Virus record (IMG/VR): IMGVR_UViG_3300044679_000082
Location: 1 to 29,084 of that record
Strand: one strand, 5' to 3'
Length of the DNA: 29,084 nt
Source: a virus
Each line of letters opens with the position of its first letter. Within the stretch, counting starts at the first letter, position 1. The position numbers and the translations under genes were made by a program. Positions 21,765 through 29,084 of this stretch are shown in pieces. The notes under the pieces were generated by a model. That model had not been told where the DNA came from, ran no database searches, and saw only the letters and a list, made by a program, of their open reading frames with translations.

Positions 21765-24700
21765 TGCCTTGGTCAGATAGTGCTTTGGCTAGTGAGGGAT
21801 ATAGTGCACCTTCTGCTGCCCCTGCTCCTGCACCTCAACCGGTAGTAACTACGGATGCAAATGGAGAAAAGACAATAGATGTTGTTGGTGGAACTCGTGC
21901 TGCTACCCCAACTCGTACTACGCCTGGTTGGTCAGCTGATGCATTAGCTAGTGAAGGTTATAACAAACCTCAACAGTCATCTTCCCCGGTAGCTTCTTCA
22001 GTAGCTTCCCCGGTAGCACAAGCAGCAGCCTCTGCTCCTTATTCACCACAGGCGTCTGCTTCTTCACCAAATAATAATGCTCAATTAACTCCAATAGGGC
22101 GCGGGCTAACTGATCTAATTAATAATGTACAGAACCCAACCCCTATTGCCAATCCGGTCGGTCGTGCCTTAGCTTATGGCGCAGCAGGTGCTGAGATGGG
22201 GGGCTTGGAGAGATGGAGTCCTGTAACAGCAATTGCGGCTCCAGTTGCACGAGCAACCTTAGGAGCCATTAATACTGTGATGGATAAAGGGATCCATAAT
22301 ATTGGATGGGGAGATATTATTCAGGGCGCAGGGGAAGGGATCGCTAATCCTGCATATACAGTTACCAATGCGATTGCACATTTAGCTGGCAGTAAATTAG
22401 ATCCATCAACTATGACTCCTGCAGATATAGCCGCTGCCCTCGGGGGAGCTAGTTTAGGTGCAACAGGTAGTGTTGCAGGTTTAATTAATAAGTTACCTTT
22501 AACAGCTATAACTACTGGGTTAGGATTTGGTTCCCAACTGGCAGGAAATACGATTGCAAATAATATGCCTAATTATCCACAAACTGCAGCAGCTATTAGA
22601 GGCCTTTCAGCAAGTGCCTTCCCTATTGGTATGGGGATAGGATTAGGGGCTCTTAGTAATACTATAGGTGCTAAATATCCAGGTATGTCGGATGTGGTTA
22701 AGAATTTTACTGGAGATGTCCCTACTTCTAGTGAAGCCGGTGTAGCTAACCAAACCGAGCAAGCCCTGGGAGGTTCTAAAGACTTCTTAGCAGGTGGCCC
22801 GGCTTATACAACACCTACTGCTCAAGCACCAACTAACGCTCCAGATAATATTGTGAAACAAGCAGAGTGGAATCAGGCGCAGAGTCAAGGCAAGCCGGGG
22901 GTACCTCCTGCTGGGCCTACAGCCACTCCAGAAGCGATTTTGAGTGGCATGTTGAGTAATAAGGTCACTTCATCTCCAGAAGCGCTTGCTGATGCTAATA
23001 ACGAGGTTTTTGGTAATGCCCAAAGCGTTATGAACAATGCGGAAACAGCAAAAACTAAAGCATACACAGATGTAGATACTCATTTGGGGGATACTCCACT
23101 GCCTCTCGATCCGGTGAAGTCTTTTAATATATTGTCGGCAGGTCATGCCTATGGTGGGGGAGAAGTAGCACCACCAATTCCTACAACACCTCTGGCTCCT
23201 TCAGATGTAGCTGATAAATTATATGATATAGCAAATAATTCTACAGCTCAAGAACCATGGGTTAAACAAAGTATGTCTTATTTTATGAATAATTATTTTG
23301 AGCCTTTAATTAGGTCTGGGTCATTAACTGGGTCGCAAAACACCGCAGCCCAAGGCGTATGGAATGCGATTAATTCTTCAATTAATATGAAGGGCTTACC
23401 TCAAGAGCGATTAGCTCAATGGCAAGGAGTAAAAGATTTATTAAAATCTTCTAAACTTGATGCGTTATCCCCTGGAGGAGTTGCAGCCGATCCTGAGATG
23501 TTAAATACATATAATAATGCAGAACAACTCCATGGGGCCTTAGCTAATGCCCAAGAGGTATCTCCTATTTTGGGGACTAAAGGATTCGGGAATGATGCAA
23601 AAGCAGTTACTTATAAGAATACCGGGTTAGATCAATTTAGTCCAAGTGATCCATCCAAGCCCAACCCCTTAGCTTATCTTGAGAACGTTTCTAAGGCTGC
23701 TAATAATCTTGATCCCACATTTATTGATAATAATCAGCCTACATTGCAGAATATATATGATAAGTCGAAGCAGTATGCAAATGAAGTCGGTAAGACTGGT
23801 GTAGATCAGAACCTACTTCAACAAAGAACGACTATAACTAATCAGAACCAAGCAGCCCTCCAAAATGGAGCATATAGAGGTGCTACAATAGCTCCAGATT
23901 CACTTATAGATACTACGCCTACAGCTACGCATGGTTTTGCATCCGCTAAGCCGTTTGTTCAGCAACCGGTGGGTGATAATCCAGGGGGAGAGTTTAACTC
24001 CAATGCCTTCGTCCATTCAGTAATGAATGATGATCTGGTAAATAATCCTAATCATCCTACTAATGCCCTATTGGCTGAATTAAATGCTAAATATCCGGTG
24101 GGATCTCCAGAGAGAGATCAAATGGTTCAGAATGTAAGTGGCTCACTTCAAAACGGGATAGATAATGAATTTAAACAAGGTGCAACTAAGGGGACAGATA
24201 CAGGTCCAGATTTAGTAAGTATCCTTGGTAAGATGGCCACAATGCATGCTAATTTAAATGGAGGCGGCACGGGTCAAATACTAACACCTGAGTTAGCTCA
24301 AACTTTAACTAATGGTAGTGAACTATATCCCTTGGTAAAAAATGGGGATGTGACTCATGATATTCTTAATACCAAATTACAAGGGTATAACCCAGAAGCG
24401 CCAAATGCTGCCACTCAAGCAGCTAATATATATTCTAACTTGACTACTATTGGTAATAATATAAAAGCCCAAAAAGCTGCATTAGGAGTTCAACCGCAAC
24501 CATCATTAATTAATCAAGCGATAAATTTAACTTCAAGTGGAGCTTACGATAGAATTAAGAGTGTGTTATCAAGCGCTAAAAACACTAAGCAAGCCCAAGC
24601 AAATCAACTCAGTTATATGGGTGGTCAATTAGGTACTCCAGGAGGTCGAGCGCAGTTATATCAAGATTTATTGAATGCACAAAAGGTAAATGCAGCTAAC

Positions 24701-24793
24701 CAGCGCTACATCAAGGGCGGGCCAATCTCTGGAGCTGTCACTGGAGGGCTTGGCGCAGGCTTGGCGCTTCCTTCTCAGCCTCAACAACAATAA
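21764..24793 (+). CDS. Large internal virion / ejection-type protein (1009 residues)
   Basis: The ATG overlaps the previous stop (TAATG). The amino end carries a repeat, WSDSALASEGY at 3-13 and WSADALASEGY at 56-66, a motif seen near the start of large podovirus internal proteins, within Pro/Ala/Ser-rich linkers. Residues about 135-300 hold Gly/Ala-rich hydrophobic stretches (ALGGASLGATGSVAGLI, FPIGMGIGLGALSN) that could enter the host membrane during ejection. The rest is a long helical body with Asn/Gln-rich linkers, ending in a Gly-rich GAVTGGLGAGLALP. No lytic transglycosylase motif was found. It is probably the largest protein injected with the DNA. Confidence 0.7.
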   Translation: MPWSDSALASEGYSAPSAAPAPAPQPVVTTDANGEKTIDVVGGTRAATPTRTTPGWSADALASEGYNKPQQSSSPVASSVASPVAQAAASAPYSPQASASSPNNNAQLTPIGRGLTDLINNVQNPTPIANPVGRALAYGAAGAEMGGLERWSPVTAIAAPVARATLGAINTVMDKGIHNIGWGDIIQGAGEGIANPAYTVTNAIAHLAGSKLDPSTMTPADIAAALGGASLGATGSVAGLINKLPLTAITTGLGFGSQLAGNTIANNMPNYPQTAAAIRGLSASAFPIGMGIGLGALSNTIGAKYPGMSDVVKNFTGDVPTSSEAGVANQTEQALGGSKDFLAGGPAYTTPTAQAPTNAPDNIVKQAEWNQAQSQGKPGVPPAGPTATPEAILSGMLSNKVTSSPEALADANNEVFGNAQSVMNNAETAKTKAYTDVDTHLGDTPLPLDPVKSFNILSAGHAYGGGEVAPPIPTTPLAPSDVADKLYDIANNSTAQEPWVKQSMSYFMNNYFEPLIRSGSLTGSQNTAAQGVWNAINSSINMKGLPQERLAQWQGVKDLLKSSKLDALSPGGVAADPEMLNTYNNAEQLHGALANAQEVSPILGTKGFGNDAKAVTYKNTGLDQFSPSDPSKPNPLAYLENVSKAANNLDPTFIDNNQPTLQNIYDKSKQYANEVGKTGVDQNLLQQRTTITNQNQAALQNGAYRGATIAPDSLIDTTPTATHGFASAKPFVQQPVGDNPGGEFNSNAFVHSVMNDDLVNNPNHPTNALLAELNAKYPVGSPERDQMVQNVSGSLQNGIDNEFKQGATKGTDTGPDLVSILGKMATMHANLNGGGTGQILTPELAQTLTNGSELYPLVKNGDVTHDILNTKLQGYNPEAPNAATQAANIYSNLTTIGNNIKAQKAALGVQPQPSLINQAINLTSSGAYDRIKSVLSSAKNTKQAQANQLSYMGGQLGTPGGRAQLYQDLLNAQKVNAANQRYIKGGPISGAVTGGLGAGLALPSQPQQQ

Positions 24794-24798
24794 CTATC

Positions 24799-24829
24799 GT
24801 CCCCGACGCTTACAACGGAGTACGGGGAC
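24799..24829. terminator. Hairpin between convergent genes
   Basis: GTCCCCG (24799-24805) pairs with CGGGGAC (24823-24829), a GC-rich stem six bases beyond the plus-strand stop at 24793 and before the minus-strand stop at 24839. It lacks a U-run on either strand, so it may be a Rho-assisted or 3'-end-protecting hairpin. Confidence 0.5.
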
Positions 24830-24838
24830 AACAGTATC

Positions 24839-25306
24839 TTAGCAAATCCCTTGTTGAACCAATCTTAGTACTACATCAAAAGGTGTAGTTCCTGAATTAA
24901 CAATTAGACGATAAAAATAACAAGGATATATAGCTTTAACTATTTGAGATGTAGAAGCATTAGTTAAACTAGGATAAGGGGCTACCCATCCATCAGGATC
25001 AGGGATTACATTCCCATAATCAGGATTATTTTGCATCGACAAATCATCAACAAACTTACCTAAATTAATCTCAACGGTATAATTTGCAGTACCTGTAACT
25101 AAGACTTGGATCGATAATTCAAAAAAGGCATTGTTTACATTAGTAGTAAGATATCCTGGACCAGTAAAAGGTAAAGATTCGAGTAGAATATCAAAAGTAC
25201 CCTCAGGACCTTCTCCGATGATATCAAATAGAGGTCCACCTCCAGTTGATCCGGCGAGGATCGAATCTGTCGATGTGATTGAATAACTTATTTGTTGTAC
25301 TTGCAT
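24839..25306 (-). CDS. Small beta-sandwich phage protein, paralogue A
   Basis: 155 residues, ATG at 25306 behind AGGA. From about residue 67 it is strikingly similar to the next gene upstream: LVTGTANYTVEINLG, then VDDLSMQNNPDYGNVIPDPD, GWVAPY, YPCYFYRLIVNSGTT and VQQGIC. Its first 60 or so residues (STDSILAGSTGGGPLFDIIG) are not shared. The strand pattern 'tgt..yt..i......' with a late 'Y.Y.R...nsGT' fits a family of small phage beta-sandwich proteins that decorate virions. It is last in the minus-strand operon and meets the ejection genes head-on. Confidence 0.65.
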   Translation of the reverse strand: MQVQQISYSITSTDSILAGSTGGGPLFDIIGEGPEGTFDILLESLPFTGPGYLTTNVNNAFFELSIQVLVTGTANYTVEINLGKFVDDLSMQNNPDYGNVIPDPDGWVAPYPSLTNASTSQIVKAIYPCYFYRLIVNSGTTPFDVVLRLVQQGIC

Positions 25307-25333
25307 AAAAATCCTATATAGAACAGTACATTA

Positions 25334-25702
25334 CTACCTTATACCTTGTTGAATTACTTTTGTTACAATGGTGGAGCTTCCTGTACCTGAGTTAGCCACG
25401 CAGCGCAAAAAATAATGCGGGTAAAGTCCTTGAACTAATTGAGATGCTGTCGCTGCCGTAATAGCAGCATATGGAGATACCCACCCATTAGGGTCAGGGA
25501 TAACGGTGCCATATGTAGGAGTATTTTGTAGAGATGGATCATCTACAATCATACCTAAATTAATCTGTATTGTATAATTAACCGTACCAGTCACAAGCGT
25601 CTGAATTGATTCAAAATACCCGGTATTATCCACATTAATGGTGATTAAATCACTTGTGGCAGGATAGGTGGAAGTGGTTAGCGTAGTTGAGATTAAGCGC
25701 AT
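25334..25702 (-). CDS. Small beta-sandwich phage protein, paralogue B
   Basis: 122 residues, ATG at 25702 behind AAGGATTTT, nearly the same leader as paralogue A (AGGATTTTT). Shared segments include LVTGTVNYTIQINLG, VDDPSLQNTPTYGTVIPDPN, GWVSPY, YPHYFLRCVANSGTG and VIQQGIR. The late aromatic-arginine motif followed by NSGTG is seen in phage decoration-like beta proteins. The pair is a tandem duplication with the older divergence at the amino end. A possible extended -10 (TGG-TAATAT) lies 30 to 38 bases upstream, so these two genes may be expressed apart from the replication genes. Confidence 0.65.
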   Translation of the reverse strand: MRLISTTLTTSTYPATSDLITINVDNTGYFESIQTLVTGTVNYTIQINLGMIVDDPSLQNTPTYGTVIPDPNGWVSPYAAITAATASQLVQGLYPHYFLRCVANSGTGSSTIVTKVIQQGIR

Positions 25703-25731
25703 TCTAAAATCCTTTTAAATATCAATATAGT

Positions 25732-25740
25732 ATATTACCA
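25732..25740 (-). promoter_or_regulatory. Possible extended -10 promoter TGG-TAATAT, minus strand
   Basis: On the minus strand TGGTAATAT (25740-25732) lies about 30 bases before the ATG of paralogue B. The element resembles the plus-strand TGGTAAAAT at 5968-5976. It is weaker than the others and overlaps the end of the upstream gene spacing. Confidence 0.35.
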
Positions 25741-25745
25741 TATTC

Positions 25746-26009
25746 TTATGGTTGAGGCGGTTGCGCGTAAATCCAATCCGGATCAGGAGAGGCCATTAGA
25801 GGTTGTCCCCCATTTATATCTTCAATCGGAGGTAGGGTGTACCACTTATATTGAGTGGTACTTTGGGCGCCAGCATTAATAATAGGACGATACATATAGA
25901 TATTACCATCTTCATCAATGGCCGTTGTTACCGTCATGATACCAGGGCCATTTACTTCAGTAACTGAAGTACTAACAAACGTCGGTACCGGTGGGGTAAA
26001 TGTACTCAT
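25746..26009 (-). CDS. Small Pro/Thr-rich protein of unknown function
   Basis: 87 residues. ATG at 26009 overlaps the stop of the HU-like gene (ATGA) and has AAGGA upstream. It begins MSTFTPPVPTFVSTSVTEVN, continues with DEDGNIYMYRPIINAGAQST and ends Pro-rich in DPDWIYAQPPQP. It has a beta character, with no cysteine and no membrane segment. The 'DPDWIY' end faintly recalls the 'PDP.GWV' motif of the neighbouring paralogues, but too weakly to claim kinship. Coupled translation with the HU-like gene suggests shared expression timing. Unknown function. Confidence 0.65.
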   Translation of the reverse strand: MSTFTPPVPTFVSTSVTEVNGPGIMTVTTAIDEDGNIYMYRPIINAGAQSTTQYKWYTLPPIEDINGGQPLMASPDPDWIYAQPPQP

Positions 26010-26299
26010 TTTATTCCTTCTTTATGAATATTAATAGATTTTTTAAATTTAACTGTCGGTTTAAATAATACTCGGTTATATACTATCGGATCCGATTTAC
26101 AATTAGGAATAAGCCCCGAATTAACCTGAACCTTGTATTCTTTAGGGTAAAATGTTCCAAAGCCCGGAATATATACATGCTCTCCGGCTGCTAACTCCTG
26201 TCCAATAGCAGAAAAAAGTGTTGCCACTGTATTGTACACATTTTGATTGTCCTTATACGTTTTTTTTATTATTTCATGCAGGGTTGTTAGTTTGCGCAT
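26006..26299 (-). CDS. HU/IHF-like DNA-binding protein
   Basis: 97 residues. ATG at 26299 lies inside the end of the primase-helicase gene with AGAGGAA seven bases upstream. The amino half is helical (LHEIIKKTYKDNQNVYNTVA, then LFSAIGQELAAG) and is followed by the HU hallmark HVYIPGFGTFYPKEYK, equal to 'v.l.GFGtF....r', then a beta-arm region and VLFKPTVKFKKSIN, equal to 'i.FkpgK.lk..vN'. The arm tip, usually RNP, here has LIPNCKSDP instead of a clear arginine-asparagine-proline. It should bind and bend DNA as a dimer, perhaps in replication or packaging. The 26-base overlap indicates coupled translation with the replication gene. Confidence 0.8.
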   Translation of the reverse strand: MRKLTTLHEIIKKTYKDNQNVYNTVATLFSAIGQELAAGEHVYIPGFGTFYPKEYKVQVNSGLIPNCKSDPIVYNRVLFKPTVKFKKSINIHKEGIK

Positions 26300-29084
26300 T
26301 TAATTCCTCTCTACTAAAATTAAAGTTTTCTAGGTGATATTTTGGGATGGGGATACAAAAGGCTTTAACTCTGATAGGTATAGCCGAACTGCCATCTATA
26401 CAGGTTTTTACATCTTTAGTAAGATTAGGTGTCACATCCTGATAGCCTGCCATATTCTTCAAATCCTCCATATATTTATGGTATGGTTGAGTATTCTCTT
26501 TACAATATTTTTTAAATGCTTCATGCGCCACAATAATAATGCCACTTTCTGGATAACTATCATTTACATTGTTATAGAATATTTCAATTCTACCCAATAC
26601 ATCATTCCGTGGGCAACTGGCTAAAGTATTAACGACACTGTCATAAACTCGGCGAATTTTAACGAACTTATCGGCTTTGGCTGCAATGAAATTTTGTAAT
26701 ACAACATCTGCAGTAGCAACTGCTTCGCGGAGTCTTAATCTGCTAGAATAGACTACTTCAATAATAACCCTAAATACCCGCTCCATATCAAAAGGCACAA
26801 GCCCTAGTTCTTTTGCAATGCCTGCGCCCAACCACGCTGTGCATATAATTGTTGCCCAAAAACGTTCTTCAGCTTGAAACTCAAAATCAAAATGTTTTTC
26901 AAATCTATCCTGAGCATCAGCGACCATATCCTCTAAGTCACCATTCATTTGGTATTGGGTTATTCGGCGCAGATATATTTCGCCTGCGTGGCCATAATGA
27001 GCTTGAACAAGGAGGCTAATGTGTTTACCAATCTCATCAATCCGTTGGGTGGGATTTATGTCTAATTCAAAAAGCCGGGCTTTTTGCCCTTGAGCTGATG
27101 ATTCGTGTGAGTCTAATTTATCGAAAAGTGATTTGTTGCTTGTAGACAGCAATAGTAAGTTCCATTTCTTTACAGCTCGACTATCTCCCTCTCGTGTAGC
27201 TCTGCCCTTTTCCTGCCCCATAGAAGCGTAATAGAGCAGCTCAGAGATGCGTTTACCATCCAATGCAGAGATCTCATCTATAAACGCTGGTAAGTTGTTT
27301 AAAGCGCTAAATTTATTGAACATATCATTATCAGTATCTCTAGGCATCAACATAAGTAATGTAGGGTTACCATAAACACTGTTCATAATATGGCACGCCG
27401 TCGTCTTCCCCGTACCTGTCATCTCACTGTACAAGTTAATCGCCGCTCCCCCAATAGTGGTAAAGCGTACCAATGGCGTTGCATAAGCTAATAAATAAAC
27501 AAAAGCATGTTTTTCTAATCCTACTCCATTTAAGAGAATGATAGGTTTGAGCCATTCATCAAAGCTACCCTTTTTAACAAAGGCTTTACTATAGGTGTAT
27601 GGTGCTGTTCCTTGAGGTGTAATAGAATCTTCTTTTTCTTCTTCACCTTTAATCTCACGCACTCCATAAATAAAAGATCCTTCACTTGTCCATCCCATCT
27701 GAGTCGCTACGCGTTGGATAGGTTTATTTGCTTCGTAAAGGTTAGCACATGCTATTAAATATTCTTGTACTCGTTTCATAAGCATAGGCTGAAGCATTAC
27801 TCCTGCATTGGCTAATTTGCCTTGTAGTCCTTCATTTTTCCCTGCTCCATATAATTGGCTAGCTTCCACTTCTAATGTCCTCCATGAATGCCCTCGCTTT
27901 ATCTTAAAACGTAGGAAGTTAATAGGATTTCGAATGTCTGATAATTCTGCTCTACTATCCAGATAAATAAGATAAGTAGTTACGGTAACTAATTCTCCAT
28001 TGACTAATTTTACAATATGCCCGTCTTCATTTAAATAATAAGTAGGTGGTAATTCAAAATCATTCCCTTTACTGTCTGAGACAGTATTATTGTTAGTAAT
28101 AGCTACTTGTAATGGCGTTTTTACTGCATCTTTGAAAGTACATCCCTTACATCCTTGTGAATTAATTTTTTCAAAATAAGCACAGGTTGTAGGACCTGTT
28201 GCTCTTGTTTTCCATTGTCTCATTTTTGCTAAAGTTTTGGAGCGATTATATTCCGGATAATTTGCGGAGCTCCATCGTTCAGCGGTATTCTCAGGTTGAT
28301 CACAACTTGCCGCGACTCCTAGCACTGCGTACCATAATACTTCAGCCACATTTGCATTCTTAGCGATAGCGTTAATTTGTTGGCAATTTTGTTCTACTAA
28401 TTCGCTATTTACCGCTTGATAACTGTCCCATGTAATCCCCTCTTCCATCTGTAAGAGCGCAATCGGTGGTTTCCCAGGCAGCCCTTGAGCATTGGATTGA
28501 TTGGAAGATGGTTGATTAGCTAGTTCGGGTTGATGAGCGCCTTTATAAGGGGCTAACAACTTATTAACAAAATCTATATCTACTGTATCAGTTGCCCATC
28601 TTCTTACTTCAACTTCCCGCAAGGGTATCAATTTATGGTTAAAACTTCCGACTGGACGCAATACATATGCGGCATCATTAATTTTAGTACTATCTATTAA
28701 TAAATAATTACGTTCAAAAGCTATTTTTAAATAAGTACTTGTTCTTTCCCATATTACTTTTGAACATCCCTCTTTTAACCGAATATAAACATGTAATCCG
28801 CCTCCCGAACTAACTATAGTATATTGATTTAAAGAGAACCCCAACTTAATCATTACCACATCAAGTGCATTAGCCGCATCTGCTTGGGTGGCATATGGTT
28901 TATTATCTCCACAGTCAATATCAAACGCAAGCACATGGAAAATGGCAGCATGTTTTTTTGTTCGTCTTACTACTGTCTTGCCCTTTACTTTTTCTACATT
29001 ATTTGTAAAAAGGCCAATTGCATAATAAACCTCTCGTTTTTCCTCAATATATCTTTTAAATATTTCGACAGCTTTATCTACAGT
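26274..29084 (-). CDS. AEP-type primase fused to P-loop helicase (start beyond window)
   Basis: 936 codons are visible and the frame is open to the right edge; a GTG at 28934 lies mid-domain and is not the real start. Counting from the edge, motif I is FDID (D55, D57), motif II is SGGGLH (S93-H98) and a following VLRPVGSFNHK (141-151) supplies the third catalytic element of an archaeo-eukaryotic primase domain. A Cys cluster, C301 with C312-x2-C315, is probably a zinc site. The second half has Walker A SEMTGTGKTT (553-562) and Walker B FIDE (601-604) in a DUF927-like setting, with an arginine-rich KGRATREGDSR later. It should prime and unwind phage DNA for replication, as in P4 alpha-like proteins. 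Confidence 0.85.
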   Translation of the reverse strand, partial: TVDKAVEIFKRYIEEKREVYYAIGLFTNNVEKVKGKTVVRRTKKHAAIFHVLAFDIDCGDNKPYATQADAANALDVVMIKLGFSLNQYTIVSSGGGLHVYIRLKEGCSKVIWERTSTYLKIAFERNYLLIDSTKINDAAYVLRPVGSFNHKLIPLREVEVRRWATDTVDIDFVNKLLAPYKGAHQPELANQPSSNQSNAQGLPGKPPIALLQMEEGITWDSYQAVNSELVEQNCQQINAIAKNANVAEVLWYAVLGVAASCDQPENTAERWSSANYPEYNRSKTLAKMRQWKTRATGPTTCAYFEKINSQGCKGCTFKDAVKTPLQVAITNNNTVSDSKGNDFELPPTYYLNEDGHIVKLVNGELVTVTTYLIYLDSRAELSDIRNPINFLRFKIKRGHSWRTLEVEASQLYGAGKNEGLQGKLANAGVMLQPMLMKRVQEYLIACANLYEANKPIQRVATQMGWTSEGSFIYGVREIKGEEEKEDSITPQGTAPYTYSKAFVKKGSFDEWLKPIILLNGVGLEKHAFVYLLAYATPLVRFTTIGGAAINLYSEMTGTGKTTACHIMNSVYGNPTLLMLMPRDTDNDMFNKFSALNNLPAFIDEISALDGKRISELLYYASMGQEKGRATREGDSRAVKKWNLLLLSTSNKSLFDKLDSHESSAQGQKARLFELDINPTQRIDEIGKHISLLVQAHYGHAGEIYLRRITQYQMNGDLEDMVADAQDRFEKHFDFEFQAEERFWATIICTAWLGAGIAKELGLVPFDMERVFRVIIEVVYSSRLRLREAVATADVVLQNFIAAKADKFVKIRRVYDSVVNTLASCPRNDVLGRIEIFYNNVNDSYPESGIIIVAHEAFKKYCKENTQPYHKYMEDLKNMAGYQDVTPNLTKDVKTCIDGSSAIPIRVKAFCIPIPKYHLENFNFSREELNAQTNNPA

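Noticed and set aside
26334-26624. Plus-strand hydrophobic ORF within the primase-helicase gene
   Set aside because: Its hydrophobic pattern arises from reverse reading of helicase codons; it has no ribosome site and is antisense to a conserved gene.
1-29084. CRISPR arrays, tRNA genes, integrase, insertion sequences and diversity-generating retroelement repeats
   Set aside because: I looked for regular repeat-spacer units, cloverleaf and T-psi-C-like segments, recombinase or transposase motifs, reverse transcriptase and template/variable repeats, and saw none.

Overview
The window is a contiguous piece of a tailed bacteriophage (or prophage) genome, AT-rich throughout, with the gene set of a short-tailed (podovirus-like) phage: capsid genes, two head-tail adaptor-like proteins, a P22 gp10-like tail hub, several fibre proteins and a block of Gln/Ala-rich ejection proteins, but no tape measure, tail tube or sheath gene. 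A complete lysis cassette with an inner-membrane spanin and an embedded outer-membrane lipoprotein spanin, plus a Sec-signal protein, points to a Gram-negative host. Portal and large terminase are not in the window and presumably lie to the left of position 1.

Layout. 1-3020 (+): end of an unidentified gene, a pre-capsid gene, a head decoration-like protein, the major capsid protein and a small structural protein, closed by a structured terminator region (3029-3132). 3138-3997 (+): a promoter and a translationally coupled run of five very small genes, one membrane peptide and three lysine-rich peptides among them. 4081-5644 (-): two structural genes (zinc-ribbon protein and adaptor/tail-stub protein) inverted relative to their neighbours. 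5729-8767 (+): three proteins sharing a short virion-anchor motif, two of them fibres, interrupted by a small exported protein with its own promoter. 8772-10603 (+): a small protein, coiled-coil membrane protein, holin candidate, Rz-like spanin with Rz1 nested in another frame, and a T4-type lysozyme. 10632-17708 (+): second adaptor-like protein, 1042-residue fibre, 1035-residue gp10-like hub carrying an inserted seven-repeat beta-propeller. 17752-24793 (+): five internal/ejection-type proteins, split by a minus-strand HNH homing endonuclease (18670-19355) whose DNA-binding tail is out of frame. 24839-29084 (-): tandem paralogous small beta proteins, a small unknown, an HU-like protein and a primase-helicase that runs off the right edge.

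How it works together. The plus strand carries nearly all virion and lysis genes, read from scattered extended -10 (TGn-TATAAT-like) promoters suited to host sigma-70 holoenzyme. The minus-strand block at the right encodes replication (AEP-type primase fused to a P-loop helicase) coupled to an HU-like nucleoid protein. Convergent junctions near 4003-4028 and 24799-24829 have hairpins between them. No tRNA, CRISPR array, integrase or repressor was seen. No gene-free stretch exceeds 300 bases; the longest (19356-19542, about 187 bases; 3021-3179, about 159 bases) hold RNA hairpins and promoters.
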